A DNA stretch of 64,000 bases from Rhizopus arrhizus (GCA_024220505.1 JAKZZE010000013.1:1364001-1428000); one strand, 5' to 3'. Counted from the stretch's first letter, positions 45,356 to 56,599 are shown. Numbers and translations are program-made. The notes: generated from the letters alone by a model not told the origin.

Positions 45356-47014
45356 CAGTGGGTGGAAAAATGGTTCCAATGTTTTCGTCTCGCAGCTTTA
45401 ACGCTTTATAACTTTTGAACTACAAATGGTAACGACTCACAAAAACATGCATTTTGTAGCGCTTTTGCGGCTTATATTGGTGAAAAAAGTTTTTGTTTGC
45501 ACTGTTACACAATCGGGAATAAATTAACATTAAGTACAAAACCAACATTGGAACCATTTTTCCACTACATGCTTTATTTTATTAATATCTTGTATGACCG
45601 CCCTTCGCAGCAATTACAGCTCTACAACGATCAGGCATACTGTCTATGTATCTCCTATAGTCTTCTGCTGTAAAAGTAGACCATTCTTTTTCAACACAAT
45701 CCCATAATTCATGCACACCTTTTGCCCTAGTATCATATGCACTTAACTTCAGCTTAAAGTGGTGCCAGATGTGCTCTATTGGGTTTAGATCTGGACTTTG
45801 TGATGGCCAGTTGAAGGTATGGTCACACTTGAAGTTGTTGTCCTTGAACCATTGCCTAGCTAGCTTAGACGTATGTTTAGGATCGTTATCCTGCTGAAAA
45901 TAGATGTCCTGAGGATTGTAATCATAGTAATCAAGGCTATCCATGAGAGTTGTACTAAGAATTCCGACATAATCAGAAGCTTTCATTGTGCCTTCACTAA
46001 CCCAACATGCATAACCAGGCCCGTCATAGGTAATACAACCCCATACCATAATGCTACCGCCCCCTCCTTTAACTGTCAAGTCGAGATGATGGGGTTGAAG
46101 TTTATCATCTGGTCGACTCCAAAAGTATTTGCAACCATCTGAACCATAAACGTTGACTTTTGTTTCGTCACTGAATACCATACGTCTCCAGTCATCGCTT
46201 GTCCAATTTTTATGCTCTTCCGCCCATGCTAGTCGTCTTGCTTTCTGAACCTTAGTCAATATAGGCTTTTTTACCTTTATCTTAGCATGGAAGTTCATGC
46301 TTTTCATAACTTTAATGGTACCTGAGTAGCTAATATTGTGGCTAGTGCATACTAGATACTTATGGACAGCCTTCGCAGTCTTGAGGGTACCATTAACAAC
46401 CTGCTTACGTATATAAGACTTGGTGGTAACGCTTAGAACAGCCTTTCTATCAGGGTTTGCTGTTACTCTACCAGGAGAAAACTTGTTGGCATATCTACTT
46501 AAAGTAGATTTTTTTAAGTTAGAAATACGTTCCATTATCACTGAGTATGGCTTGTTTTGTAAAACTAATGATTTGATGCTTTCTTGCTTGTTTTTAGAGA
46601 GAGCGCGAACCATATGTGTAGTGATACCCCAAATCTTTGATATGTGGAGAAAGAAAAGGAAAAAAAAGCTTTGACCGGGGATAAATTAATTTTATAAGTC
46701 ACGGAGACTTTTTCGGCGATAGCCGGAATGGTATGACTCATAATCAGCTAAAAAGCTCTAGTGAAAATTTCATTAAATAACAAATAAACTTATCTAGAGC
46801 TGTAGTGGAAGAATGGTTCCAATGTTGGTTTTGTACTTAATGTTAGTTTATTCCCGATTGTGTAACAGTGCAAACAAAAACTTTTTTCACCAATATAAGC
46901 CGCAAAAGCGCTACAAAATGCATGTTTTTGTGAGTCGTTACCATTTGTAGTTCAAAAGTTATAAAGCGTTAAAGCTGCGAGACGAAAACATTGGAACCAT
47001 TTTTCCACCCACTG
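45356..47014 (-). mobile_element. Tc1/mariner element, apparently intact
   Basis: 1659 bp between TA duplications (45354-45355, 47015-47016). Terminal inverted repeats of 214 bp (45356-45569, 46801-47014) start CAGTGGGTGGAAAAATGGTT and differ at about two positions. Each repeat closes internally with an inverted copy of its tip. One transposase ORF lies inside. Confidence 0.96.
45582..46613 (-). CDS. Tc1/mariner transposase, intact, DD37E spacing
   Basis: 343 residues from the ATG at 46613. The N-terminus is a helix-turn-helix (MVRALSKNKQESIKSLVLQ, KKSTLSRYANKFSPGRVTA), followed by a second HTH-like region. The catalytic triad is in VFSDETKVNVYGSDGC, YFQQDNDPKHTSKLARQW and PSQSPDLNPIEHIWHHFK. 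I count 37 residues between the second Asp and the Glu rather than the 34 usual for Tc1, owing to three extra residues before NWPSQSP. GGGGSIMVWGCITYDGPGY is the conserved Gly-rich block. The enzyme cuts and pastes the element at TA sites. With intact ORF and near-identical ends this copy may be active. Confidence 0.95.
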   Translation of the reverse strand: MVRALSKNKQESIKSLVLQNKPYSVIMERISNLKKSTLSRYANKFSPGRVTANPDRKAVLSVTTKSYIRKQVVNGTLKTAKAVHKYLVCTSHNISYSGTIKVMKSMNFHAKIKVKKPILTKVQKARRLAWAEEHKNWTSDDWRRMVFSDETKVNVYGSDGCKYFWSRPDDKLQPHHLDLTVKGGGGSIMVWGCITYDGPGYACWVSEGTMKASDYVGILSTTLMDSLDYYDYNPQDIYFQQDNDPKHTSKLARQWFKDNNFKCDHTFNWPSQSPDLNPIEHIWHHFKLKLSAYDTRAKGVHELWDCVEKEWSTFTAEDYRRYIDSMPDRCRAVIAAKGGHTRY

Positions 47015-49597
47015 TATGTGTCTTCAGCTCTGGTGACATGAATCAACATATTGAGTATGTCCGTGAAGTGTTGAAACGTCTTACTGCTGCAAATTTAATC
47101 ATTAATGTTGAAAAGACGCATTTTGCACAAAGTTGTGTAAATATTCTCGGATGGACTATTGGTAACAATGGTTCTCTAATCCCTGATCAACGTAAACTGA
47201 CAAATATACATTCTTGGCCCACACCTAAAACTGGTAGACAAGTCATGAGTTTTCTTGGGTTTGCAAACTATTTCCGTAATAGTTTACCAATGTTTTCTCG
47301 CTTGACTGCTCCACTTGACCGGTTGCGATCTCTTAATTCTTTAAAAGGAATTTGGAATGAAACCCATGAATGCAGTTTTCGTAATATTAAGGATGCCTTA
47401 GTGAATGCCCCAGTTATTCACATCCCTGACCTTAAGTACCCATTCTACGTTGCAACAGATGCTAGTGCTTATGGTATCGGCGGTGTCGTTTATCAAGTCA
47501 TCGACCAAGACATTAAATATAACGCCTTTGCTGCAAGATCTCTTTCCCCTACCGAACGTCGTTATCATACAAACAAACGAGAGTTGTTAGCGATTGTATT
47601 CATGTTTGAAAGATATAATAAATGGTTATACAACCGTCATTTTACCTTGACAACTGATCATAAAGCCTTGATTTATATCAAGAAGCAAGTTGTTCCAAAT
47701 GCTGCCATGCTTGTTTGGTTTGAAACAATTTTCGAATATTCATTTGATATTGTTCATTGTCCTGGCATTAAGAATATTATCCCAGACGCACTTAGTCGTT
47801 TATTCCCAGATGACAATAAACTGGAGGGGGGTAACAATGTCAACAATGTTGCCATCTACAATATCCGTGGTAAAGAAAAAGAAAAAAGAAAACCAACTTT
47901 TAAAGAAAAATCTAAAAGTTATGAAACACAAACATATGCAGTCACTTCTGCAACATCATCATCATCATCATCAAAACCATTATTGCATCGCGCTTTGCAA
48001 TATGAAGATTATATCACACCTCCTCCTGAGGAAAGAAAAGATATAATATTGAAGGCTCACTTATTAGGTCATTACGGAATTAAAGCCATAGAACAAACCA
48101 TTCATGGTGATAATCTCCATTGGACTAATTTACGTCAAGATATTCAGGATGTCATATCCAAGTGTCATGAGTGCAAAATGTTTAACATTGCCAAAACAGG
48201 TTATCATCCCCCTAGAAGTATCCTACCTGACGGACCTCTAGATCATTGGGTTATGGACCTCGGCACTTTTAATATAACATCTACGAGCGGAAATAATTTC
48301 CTTCTTGTCATGGTTGATTTATTTTCTCGCTTTACTATCTTGAAAGCCATTCCTGATAAACAAGCTCTTACTATTGCCAAACAGCTTGTTGATATCTTCT
48401 GTACTTTCGGCTGGCCTAAGGTCATCGCTAGTGATAACGGAAAAGAGTTTACTGCTACCATCGTTACTGAACTTATTAATAACAGTGGTATCGATAAGAG
48501 AGTGTCTAACCCTTTTAATCCCCTTGGTAACTCAGTCAATGAAGCATTTGTAGGAATTGCTAAAAAGACTATCGTTAAACAGTTACAAGGAAGAAAAGAA
48601 GATTGGGATCTATATGTACCTGCAACCCAATATGCTATGAATCTGAAATATTCCAGACTTCATAAGAGTAGACCATACACAGTAATCTTCAATAAAGTAC
48701 CAAATGATATGAAAGATTATTCTCATATTAAACCCACTCTTAGAAGTGATGCTGTAGATTCTAAAGCAATAGAAAACAGACTTAAATATGCTACCGAAGT
48801 TGTTATCCCTGCTCTGGCTAAACGCATTAAGGAAACTCAGGATGTAGACAATGCATATTTTATGAAAACAAACAAAATCGTTCATACACCGTTTCCACTC
48901 CATAGTGAAGTCATGATTAAAAATGTGAACAAGGAAAACAAAACTGATCCGCATTATGAAGGACCTTTTTACATAAGTGGAATGACAACTAATGGCAGTT
49001 ACATATTAGTTGATAAACAAAATAACCTCTTATCAAGAGATGTACCCACTTCACACTTAAAACTTATTGCATTACCCAGTAATAAAAGTGCAGAATCAAT
49101 TAATGACCAACATTATGAGATTCAAGCAATTATACAACACAAAGGAACTCCAGGTAATTACCAGTATCTTGTTCATTGGAAAGGATACGATGATCCTACA
49201 GATTACACTTGGGAACCTACTTCTAGCTTCGATGATCGATCTTCAATTGAAACATATTGGGCTCGTCGTCAAGCAGGTAACAATACTGCTGTCTCAAAGA
49301 AAGCAAGACTACCTAAACGTACCGTTCCTACTCGTGATCATCACAGTAGAAGCAAGAGATCAAGACGTTAAATTGTCTAAGTAGTTGACCGTCTTTTTCC
49401 CTAAGACAATTTTTCCTAAAGAAGGTTTTTTTACTATCAGGTTTTTATGACAACTTACTACTACGATCTATCCTCAATTATACTATGTCTATTTATCTAC
49501 TCTATGATCATTACCGCACTTATTGTGTATGACCTTTGCTCATTTCTGAATCTTCACTTTTCCTTTTTACCGTTTGCTTCAAACTAGAAGGGGGCAA

Positions 49598-50020
49598 TGT
49601 TGTATCCACACAACTAGTAAAGTGAACATTCATGGATAAACGAGAGATCTCCGCAATAGCTAACTCTGCCCTGTTGTCTCTATTGGCGTTCCCACGACTA
49701 TATCGGAACCTGATTATAACAACGGCAGTCTAATCCAATCTTATTCGATAATTATCGTTAGATCAATAATTTATCTACTTCATTGTCCCTTGATTCGTCA
49801 AGAAGACAGCGGCTATTGATTATCTACTATCTTTCCTTTATCTTCCCATCCTTCCCACATTATTCTTTTAACCGATCAATTGAAATAGCGTTAAAGATCC
49901 AGACATCCAAAAAGTATAAATAGCTTCAAATGTTTTTATTAATAAAGCAATATATAATCTTTAGTTTCACAACTATTGTCTTTTTAGTTTTTGTCTTTTA
50001 TTTTAATACTTGGCAAAACA
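49598..50020 (+). repeat. 3' LTR of the nested chromovirus
   Basis: 423 bp, identical to the 5' LTR except for two positions (GCGTTAAAG against GCGGTAAAG; TAGCTTCAA against TAGCCTCAA). Confidence 0.95.
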
Positions 50021-50025
50021 TATAT

Positions 50026-53000
50026 CACCATTGACGTATTTTGTTAACATTTTCTTAAATGTTTGATTAAGTCTTTCACATTTTCCATTAGATCTTGGGT
50101 GGAAAGCACTAGTCAAATTGTGTTTGGATTTGATTTTTGTAATATATTGCTTGACCACCTTAGACATGAAATTAGCGCCTCGGTCAGTCAGAATTTCATC
50201 AGGACATCCAAAGCGCAAAACGATTTCTTCATATATAAATTTGACTATTTCTTCACCAGTAGCATTTTGAATTGCTCGAGCGATGGGCCAATTGGTTGTG
50301 TAGTCAACTGCCATAAGAATCCATTTATTGCCATTTTTTGTTAAAGGTAATTCACCAATGAAATCAAGATGCCACCTTGAGAAAACAGGAGGTACATCTA
50401 ACGGCTTCATAGGAGCATGATGTTTGATTTTGTCTGAAGATCTGGATAGTTGACATTGAGGACACTTTGATATCCAAGCACTAATGTCATTTTGCATTTT
50501 TGGCCACCATACTCTTGATTTCATTAGACTATAGACATTTGTTTGACCAGAATGACCATATCCCACATGAAAGCTATCTACCATATCAGCACGTCTAGCA
50601 AAAGGAACAAACTTGAGCTCAGCATATTCGTTTGTCTTTGGAATCCTCTCTTTGCGATAAACTTGATTGTCTTTGATCACAAATTGATGCTTTATTTTTG
50701 CTAGTTCTTTAGAAATCTTGTTCGGCCATTTTTCTGGAGCAGATAAATAGTGTAAAGGCCAGTCTTGTATGGGATCTTGATCGAGGATGGGTAATGACTT
50801 GATAGCAGCAGAAATATGATATAAGTAACGAGGTTGCATCGATTGTTCTTCTGGTTTGGATTCTACTCCATCTCTTCTTGAAAGTAGATCAGGCACATGA
50901 TTATCCACACCAGGTTTGTATAATATTTCAGGATCATACAATTCAACTTCACTGAGCCATCGCACTAGTCTTGGAGTGGGTTTATTCTGTGATCGCAAGT
51001 ATTTTAAAGGTAGATGGTCTGTAAATACTTGATACTCATTACCTTCAACAAAACATCTCCACGTCCTTAATGCATGTAAGATACTAAGTAGTTCTCTTTC
51101 TTGAGCAGGATAGTTTCGCTCTGCTTGTGATAGCTTCTTGGATTCAAAGGCTAAAGGTTTCCATATACCATTTTCTTCTTGTAGCAGCACAGCACCAACA
51201 GCAAAGTCACTTGCATCGCACTCAATTCGAAAAGGTTTTTCCATATCAGGAGTTGCTAGTACAGGAGCAGTTGCCAATTTCTTCTTAATCAAGTCGAAAC
51301 TTTTCTGACATTCTTCTGTCCATGAAATAGCACGACGTTTAAGACCAGATCCCTGCGTGAGATTTGTCAGAGGAGCAGCAATACCAGCAAATCCAGATAT
51401 AAATCGTCGATAATGTTGGGCAAGACCTATAAACTGTCTGACTTGTTGTACGTTAGTAGGAGCAGGCCAAGATAGGACAGCCTTGACTTTTTCAGGAGCC
51501 GGTTTGATCCCCTCTGCGCTAATATTAAAGCCAAGAAAAGTTAGTTCTTTTCTGTTGAAACGACATTTTTTCTTATTGATAATAAGTTTAGCTTCATCGA
51601 GTTTCTTTAATACTAGTCGGACGTGTTCTTTGTGCTGTTCTTCATCTCCAGTGGAAAATATCAAAATATCATCCAAGTAAACCATCACAAATTTGTCAAT
51701 GTAATCAGCTAACACTGAGTTCATCATTTTTTGAAATGCAGGACCACTATTCGAAAGACCAAAAGGAACTACTTTCCAACAGAATTGACCATATCTTGTA
51801 CTAATAGCAGTTTTGACAGAATCAGCCTCTGATAACCGCTGTTGATGAAAACCATTTGTTAAATCCAAGGAGGTGAAATGTTTAGCATTGTATAAGCGTT
51901 CTAGACATTCATCTATGCGAGGTAATTGAATCTTTTGTTTGAGCGTCACCTTATTCAGCATTCGATAGTCACAACACATACGCAGATCACCATTTGGCTT
52001 TCTCACAAATAACACAGGGTTTGACCATTCGGAAGCGCAAGGTTCTATCAATCCTTTTTGTAACAGTTCATCCAGTTGTTTACGTAATTCAGTCAATTCC
52101 AAAGGTGACATTTTGTATGGAGGTCTTGAAACAGGTACCGCATCAGGTTTTGTTACAATGATTTCCTGGGTGTCACGCATTGGAGGTAGACCAGAGATAT
52201 GACCCTTGAAAACATCTGGGAATTCCTTACTAAATTCTGCAGCCCAAGAAACATCAATGTCTTCAACATGGTTTAAGTATGTAGTTTTTGTTCCATCTGT
52301 TGACATATGTGCCAAATAGCATTCCTTTATCTGATTTGTCTTGAATAATCTATCCAATTGCTTGGCAGTGATCATTGTATTGACTTTTTCCTTGTTCGAT
52401 TCTATCTTGTGATTGTTCTTGCTAGGTTCCATTACCACCATAGAGAAGTCAGGCAATGTAACAGTCCACGTACTTTCAAACCAGTCTGGTCGAGGCTTTA
52501 CCCTTTTTAACCATTCATTACCAAGAATGACATCAAACTTTGACTCAAAAACAAAAGCTTTGAATGTGTCAATAAAGTCCTTACCTTCTCCTTTGACTTT
52601 CATTGTACATGTAGCTTCACCAGTGATCATTGTTTGTTCTCCATTTGCAGTTTCTACAGCTTGGTTATTAACAGTACGAAAGGAATCTGCAAACTTGATG
52701 ATTTTGGGATGAATGTAATTAGCACTGGCACCACTGTCAATCAATGCATAGTAAGGTTGTCCTTGAATGTAAATTTCATAAGTGGGTAGCATAGTGTTAA
52801 CAGAAGTTGCATTCATTAGAAAGTTTCGATCATTAGAAAAGTCAAAGGAGTAAGGAGAAAGATCAAGTAAGGAATCTTTATTGACACTATCAAAAAAAGA
52901 CGCATCACTATTTTGTTTGGTTATAGCACGATTATTACTTGATTCAATATCAATCAGGTCAGCATTGTAAACTTGATTTTGTCCAAATGCCTTGTTACGA

Positions 53001-54106
53001 TTGTTGTGTTTGTTTTGTTTCAACTTGCTTTGTTCAAAATCTCTAATTTCTCTCAACCTTGTTCTACATTCTGCTACTACATGTCCAGGTTTGCTACACC
53101 AATGACAAATAATGTTGTTTCTCCTGTTGAATCTTGTATTTCTTTTGTCTTGTTGATCGTAACGGCTGTTGTTACCACTGGTTCGTATCATCGCGTTTAT
53201 CTGATGTACCAAGGCTGATAAGTCCATTGGATCATTGGGATTCTCTTCAAATTTTCTTTGAGGAATAACAGTTCCACTTTGTTGAGCGCTGTCATATGAT
53301 ATAGCATATTTAATGGATTCTTCAAGTGATCGAGGTTCTCTGGTTATAACATGTATTCTTGTTTTATCTCTTAACCCACGGATAAACCGGTCTAGCGCTT
53401 CATCGTCAGATACTCTCGGCAAGTCTAACAATATATCTTGAAATTCATCAACATATTCTGATACTGAAGAAGTTTGTCTGATATTCGCTAGTCTGTCTCT
53501 TGCGTTTTGCTCAGAATACGTAGGTTTGAATGCATACTCCAAAGCTTGTTTGAATTGTTCCCATGTTTGCGGTTCTTCTTGTTTCTGAATCAAATGATTC
53601 CACCATTTTTGAGACCTTCCTTTAAGTAAAGTCACTGCATATGAAATCCACCGGTTCGGATGTACATTATAGAAGCTGAGATAGCGTTCAACTTCTTGTA
53701 TCCATAGATTGATTACAGCAGCACTTCTTTCACCACCATAGGTAGAGAGAACTGGAATACGTACATTGTTTTGGTTGTTCTCAGGTTTGTTATTTATTGC
53801 TGTTGCAACAGCTGAAGCTATCAACTGTGCTAGATCTTGCATATTCAAGTTATTGGAGTCCATGTTGTCTTCTTTATTTATTAATTGCTTGTTGTTATGA
53901 GATATAAATTCTTTTGCTAGTTTTTCTGCTTCTCGTTCTATGTACGTGGATTGTAATCTGTTCAATTGTTTGCGTTGATCTTCCGGAAATGTCAGGGTTT
54001 GTCGATAAGATATAAATTTGCTTTTTAATTCAGGCTTAAGTAACTCCTGTGTTCTTTCTTCTATTTCAAATGTCCTTTGTTGTTGTGATAAACTATTATT
54101 TGGCAT
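50026..54106 (-). pseudogene. Outer Gypsy Gag-Pol, main part
   Basis: About 1360 codons from ATG at 54106 up to the chromovirus insertion. Gag: PQTWEQFKQALEYAFKPTYS and SSVSEYVDEFQDILLDLPRV, CCHC knuckle CHWCSKPGHVVAEC. Protease: YYALIDSGASANYIHPKII. RT: PYKMSPLELTELRKQLDELL, DLRMCCDYRMLNKVTLKQKI, FTSLDLTNGFHQQRLSEADS and VMVYLDDILIFSTG. RNase H: FRIECDASDFAVGAVLLQEE. Integrase: zinc motif from HVGYGHSGQTNVYSLMKSRV to CPQCQLSR, core RWHLDFIGELPLTKNGNKWI, LTDRGANFMS and NGKCERLNQTFKKML. The frame is open throughout, so the element was coding-competent when the chromovirus inserted. The last residues of the long ORF (50003-50025) are chromovirus LTR sequence. Confidence 0.95.
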
Positions 54107-54159
54107 AAACTTATATTATGTCTGTTGTAAATTATTTGACTACAACAGATGCTACCAAT

Positions 54160-54985
54160 TGTCGTGCTTGTTCTTGTACTTTACTTTTAAGATATGAAAA
54201 TAAGACTTTTAGATTATTAGGTAATTAGATGATCTTTATTGATATTCAAATTTTAAGCGTATTTATATTATTTTACAAAGTGAATTATTTACAGTAATAG
54301 TTATATTTTGTGAGTCATGATGGTGTAATTTTTCTTGTGATGTTATTGTTTCGTTTGTTGAATGGCCTTGGGTTTAGAAATAATTTGACTTTTCTTTAAA
54401 GTGTAAAAGAATTTGAGATCAAAAGCTTGTGTTTATGTTGATAAATTTGGTTTGCTTGTAGTAAGTGACCACCAGATCTTGTATTGTAGATCAAACAGTA
54501 AAAAGTAATAAAGAGTTTCTTGATAAGAGAATATAAAATTGATACGATGAAGATAATTTGACTTCAAAGGACTTGACTTGATATATATGTAGGGGATCAG
54601 AAAGATTTTAAATGTAGATCCTTGAAGATATTCTTTTTATTTATGTTAAAATATATCAAAAGTGAGTTATATCAAAAGTAAGTATATATCAAAAAGTAAG
54701 TAAGTCTTTCAAAAGTGAAAGGATAAAGGGATATTTATAGGGTTGTGATTTTTTTGTGTTTTTCTATTTTTGAACTTTTTTTGTTTATCTTCAGGGACTG
54801 ATGTCCCTCCTACGACTGAGTCCCTCCTAGGACTGAGTCCCTTCTTCCGCAAAAGTTACACCAACTGCGTCACAATGGAAGTTCATTATTGTCTACTTCA
54901 TGAGTCATCTTCAGTAACTCGTACAAAAGTCTTGATAAGGAACGAATTGTAACATTGCCAAATTTAGAAAATAAAAGACATGACA
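54160..54985 (-). repeat. 5' LTR of the outer Gypsy, interrupted by a solo LTR
   Basis: It matches the 271-bp 3' LTR over 54160-54323 and 54879-54985. The 551-bp insert and its 4-bp duplication account for the extra 555 bp exactly. Confidence 0.93.
54324..54874 (+). repeat. Solo LTR of the GACCACCAGATCTT family, with target duplication
   Basis: 551 bp, TGTAATTTTTCTTG...ACTGCGTCACA, flanked by ATGG on both sides (54320-54323, 54875-54878). It contains AGTGACCACCAGATCTT at 54474-54490. Because it interrupts a known LTR, its ends are exact and define the family as TGT...ACA LTR-like elements. Confidence 0.85.
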
Positions 54986-55038
54986 CGACAACCTAAGCGG
55001 TTACCACAACTATGAACAAAAAATTATTCACGTCTTGT

Positions 55039-55109
55039 TGCGCGAACCGGGAATCGAACCCGGGCCCTTCGCGTGGCAGGCGAAGATTATACCACTTAAC
55101 CATCCGCGC
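55039..55109 (-). tRNA. tRNA-Gly (GCC)
   Basis: The minus strand folds as a standard 71-nt tRNA without intron. The acceptor stem GCGCGGA pairs with TTCGCGC. The D-arm contains the A box (TGGTTAAGTGGT). The anticodon loop CTGCCAC carries GCC between TTCGC and GCGAA, and the T arm GGGTTCGATTCCC is the B box. A T6 run on the minus strand just downstream (plus 55018-55023) is a Pol III terminator. The gene lies between two transposons, 53 bp from the Gypsy end and 58 bp from the CACTA-like end. Confidence 0.97.
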
Positions 55110-55244
55110 TTGGATGGTTTGTCGTTGTTAACAATAGAACCAACCAATAGTAAGTCGAAATAAACCGCACTGCAAATAATCGTTCCAATTAGGTACCGGA
55201 TTGCGCAAGATTGCTCTTCTTTTGGGTAACGGATTGTTATTTTT

Positions 55245-56345
55245 TTTCCTGAAAAAAATTAAATCTTGCTGTATTGATCATTTTCGAATTTTGAAAAAAG
55301 ATTTAGATACGAAAAAAATAAAGAAATTTAACGATTTTATTATTTTATTTGTAGGGTAAATATTCATGGAGTTATTCACATTTTTAAAAAAATGTCTTTT
55401 TACAAATGATCTTTTTTTGGAAAGCGTATTTCTCTCCATTGTTTAAAGGCCGATATTTTCTTTTTTTGTTTTTGAGGATAAAATGCGGAAAACAAAAGCA
55501 CAATGTGATTATTTTGATCAAAAGAATACATATTTGGAAGGCAGTCTGTGATCTTTAGCTTAGTTCATTTGAAGCGTGTAACAGAACGTAACAAAATAGT
55601 TGCGTTTGGGAAAAAAAAAAAAAGAAGCTGAAAAATTAAAAGTAAAAAAAAAAAGACAAAGTTAAAGAAAAAGACTGAGTAAAAAAAAAAAAGAATATAG
55701 CAATAAAAGATTCCTTATTCAAATGAAAACAATAATTTAACAGCAAATATACTTTATAGAAATGCAAATGTTCTTGCATTATAACAAAAGGATACATGTA
55801 TATTCTAAAAAGAATAAAAAAATAAAGAAGCTCTGCTCAAATTTTATTACAAGGCAGTTATAATTAACAAATACAAGCAAAAGTTTTTGTGTTTCAAGTA
55901 AATAGATTGCTTTATTATTTTTTATGACAAATAATACAAGAGAATATATATTTTTAAGCTATATTGGTTCATTACTTACTTTATGTTTGCACATGGGTGT
56001 AATTTGCAATTAGCCATTAGCCATTAGAGATGTTAACATTGCCAACTTCCTTTATCAAAAAGGGCTTTTCAACAACAAGCAACAATATAAGTTTGATATT
56101 CTTATATTTTTATCGTGTTGGAAAGAATAACTTTGCTCATGAGGCTCATGTTCATCATCCGAATGTGTCCCATTAGGAATTCCTAATTTAAAAAAAAAAG
56201 ACCGACATTAGACTTGGTTGCTATTATTTTTTTTTATAAACTTACATATGATCAATACTTGAGCATTCTTTTTTATCTTTTGTACCTTTGTCATCTAGTG
56301 TATTCCATGAAACAAAACAAGGGAGAAAAAAAAAAAAGATATTGT
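55245..56345. repeat. Left arm A1
   Basis: It shares with A2 (57925-58990) and A3 (62430-63510) a long collinear similarity: GTAGGGTAAATATTCAT, GATCTTTTTTTGGAAAGC, GGAAGGCAGTCTGTGAT, AGCCATTAGCCATTAGAGAT, and CCGAATGTGTCCCATTAGGA. On the minus strand the end of a gene-like exon is preserved in all three (GIPNGTHSDDE, then H or N, then EPHEQS), preceded by an intron-like GTAAG...TAG segment. Confidence 0.8.
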
Positions 56346-56599
56346 TTTACTGCTATAATTTGTTAAGATACCGACTTTTTTTTTATTTCAAGTAAAAAAT
56401 AAAATAAAATAATACCCTTCATGCTAAACATATTGCATTCAAGTAATAAACCTTGTTCAAGTAATGTATCAGTTACCTTTTGGGATACCATTAAATGTAA
56501 ACTATATGAAAAGCAACAGTTTTTGATTTCTAATATGGATAGACATTGAATAAGTGTAACATTGGTAAAATAAGGCTACAAAAAACGCACTTCTGTTTT

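Larger units (their letters stand above)
42647..49371 (+). pseudogene. Chromovirus Gag-Pol, split by a Tc1 insertion
   Basis: The coding parts are 42647-45355 and 47017-49371. The start is MSNTNDFNSAAAGSSSSN, because the ORF extension to 42542 begins inside the LTR. Domains in order: Ser-rich N-terminus; Gag retrotransposon domain (WLDEYQEKEDVHTWSQFKKA, VDQYVERFNNLRRLAQIQDR); Cys/His stretch CRSCGADNWRPGHRC; aspartic protease (WAMIDTGSSFSCVSPSF); RT (FFLVGKKDVNG-like block, TTFDIRACFHRFLIQESDRP, FRHCPFGLTSTGN, ALYIDDL). After the insertion come the end of the RT, RNase H (FYVATDASAYGIGGVVYQ), integrase (HLLGHYGIKAIEQTIHGDNL, VIASDNGKEFTA, VNEAFVGIAKKT) and chromodomain (YQYLVHWKGYDDPTDYTWEP). 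The insertion lies one codon after YIDD and the frame resumes correctly. Confidence 0.93.
42149..50020 (+). mobile_element. Chromovirus (Ty3/Gypsy), nearly intact, nested in the outer Gypsy
   Basis: 7872 bp with 423-bp LTRs (42149-42571, 49598-50020) that differ at two positions by eye. A 5-bp target duplication TATAT lies at 42144-42148 and 50021-50025. A polypurine tract (AAACTAGAAGGGGGCAA) is directly before the 3' LTR. One long Gag-Pol frame is present, broken only by a Tc1 element (45356-47014) at a TA inside the reverse transcriptase. Apart from that insertion, the frame has no stop or shift. Confidence 0.96.
41235..54985 (-). mobile_element. Ty3/Gypsy retrotransposon, interrupted by nested elements
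   Basis: LTRs of 271 bp (41235-41505 and 54160-54985, the latter enlarged by a solo LTR) differ at one position by eye. They are flanked by a 4-bp duplication CGAC (41231-41234, 54986-54989). The primer binding site (minus strand, TGGTAGCATCTGTTG from 54157) follows the 5' LTR by 2 nt. A polypurine tract (minus strand, GGAAAGGGGATAT) precedes the 3' LTR. Gag-Pol is split in the integrase by a chromovirus at 42149-50020. Without inserts the element is about 5.3 kb. Confidence 0.95.

Noticed and set aside
50063..53218. Plus-strand ORFs opposite the outer Gypsy Gag-Pol
   Set aside because: Short shadows of the 1360-codon minus-strand frame.
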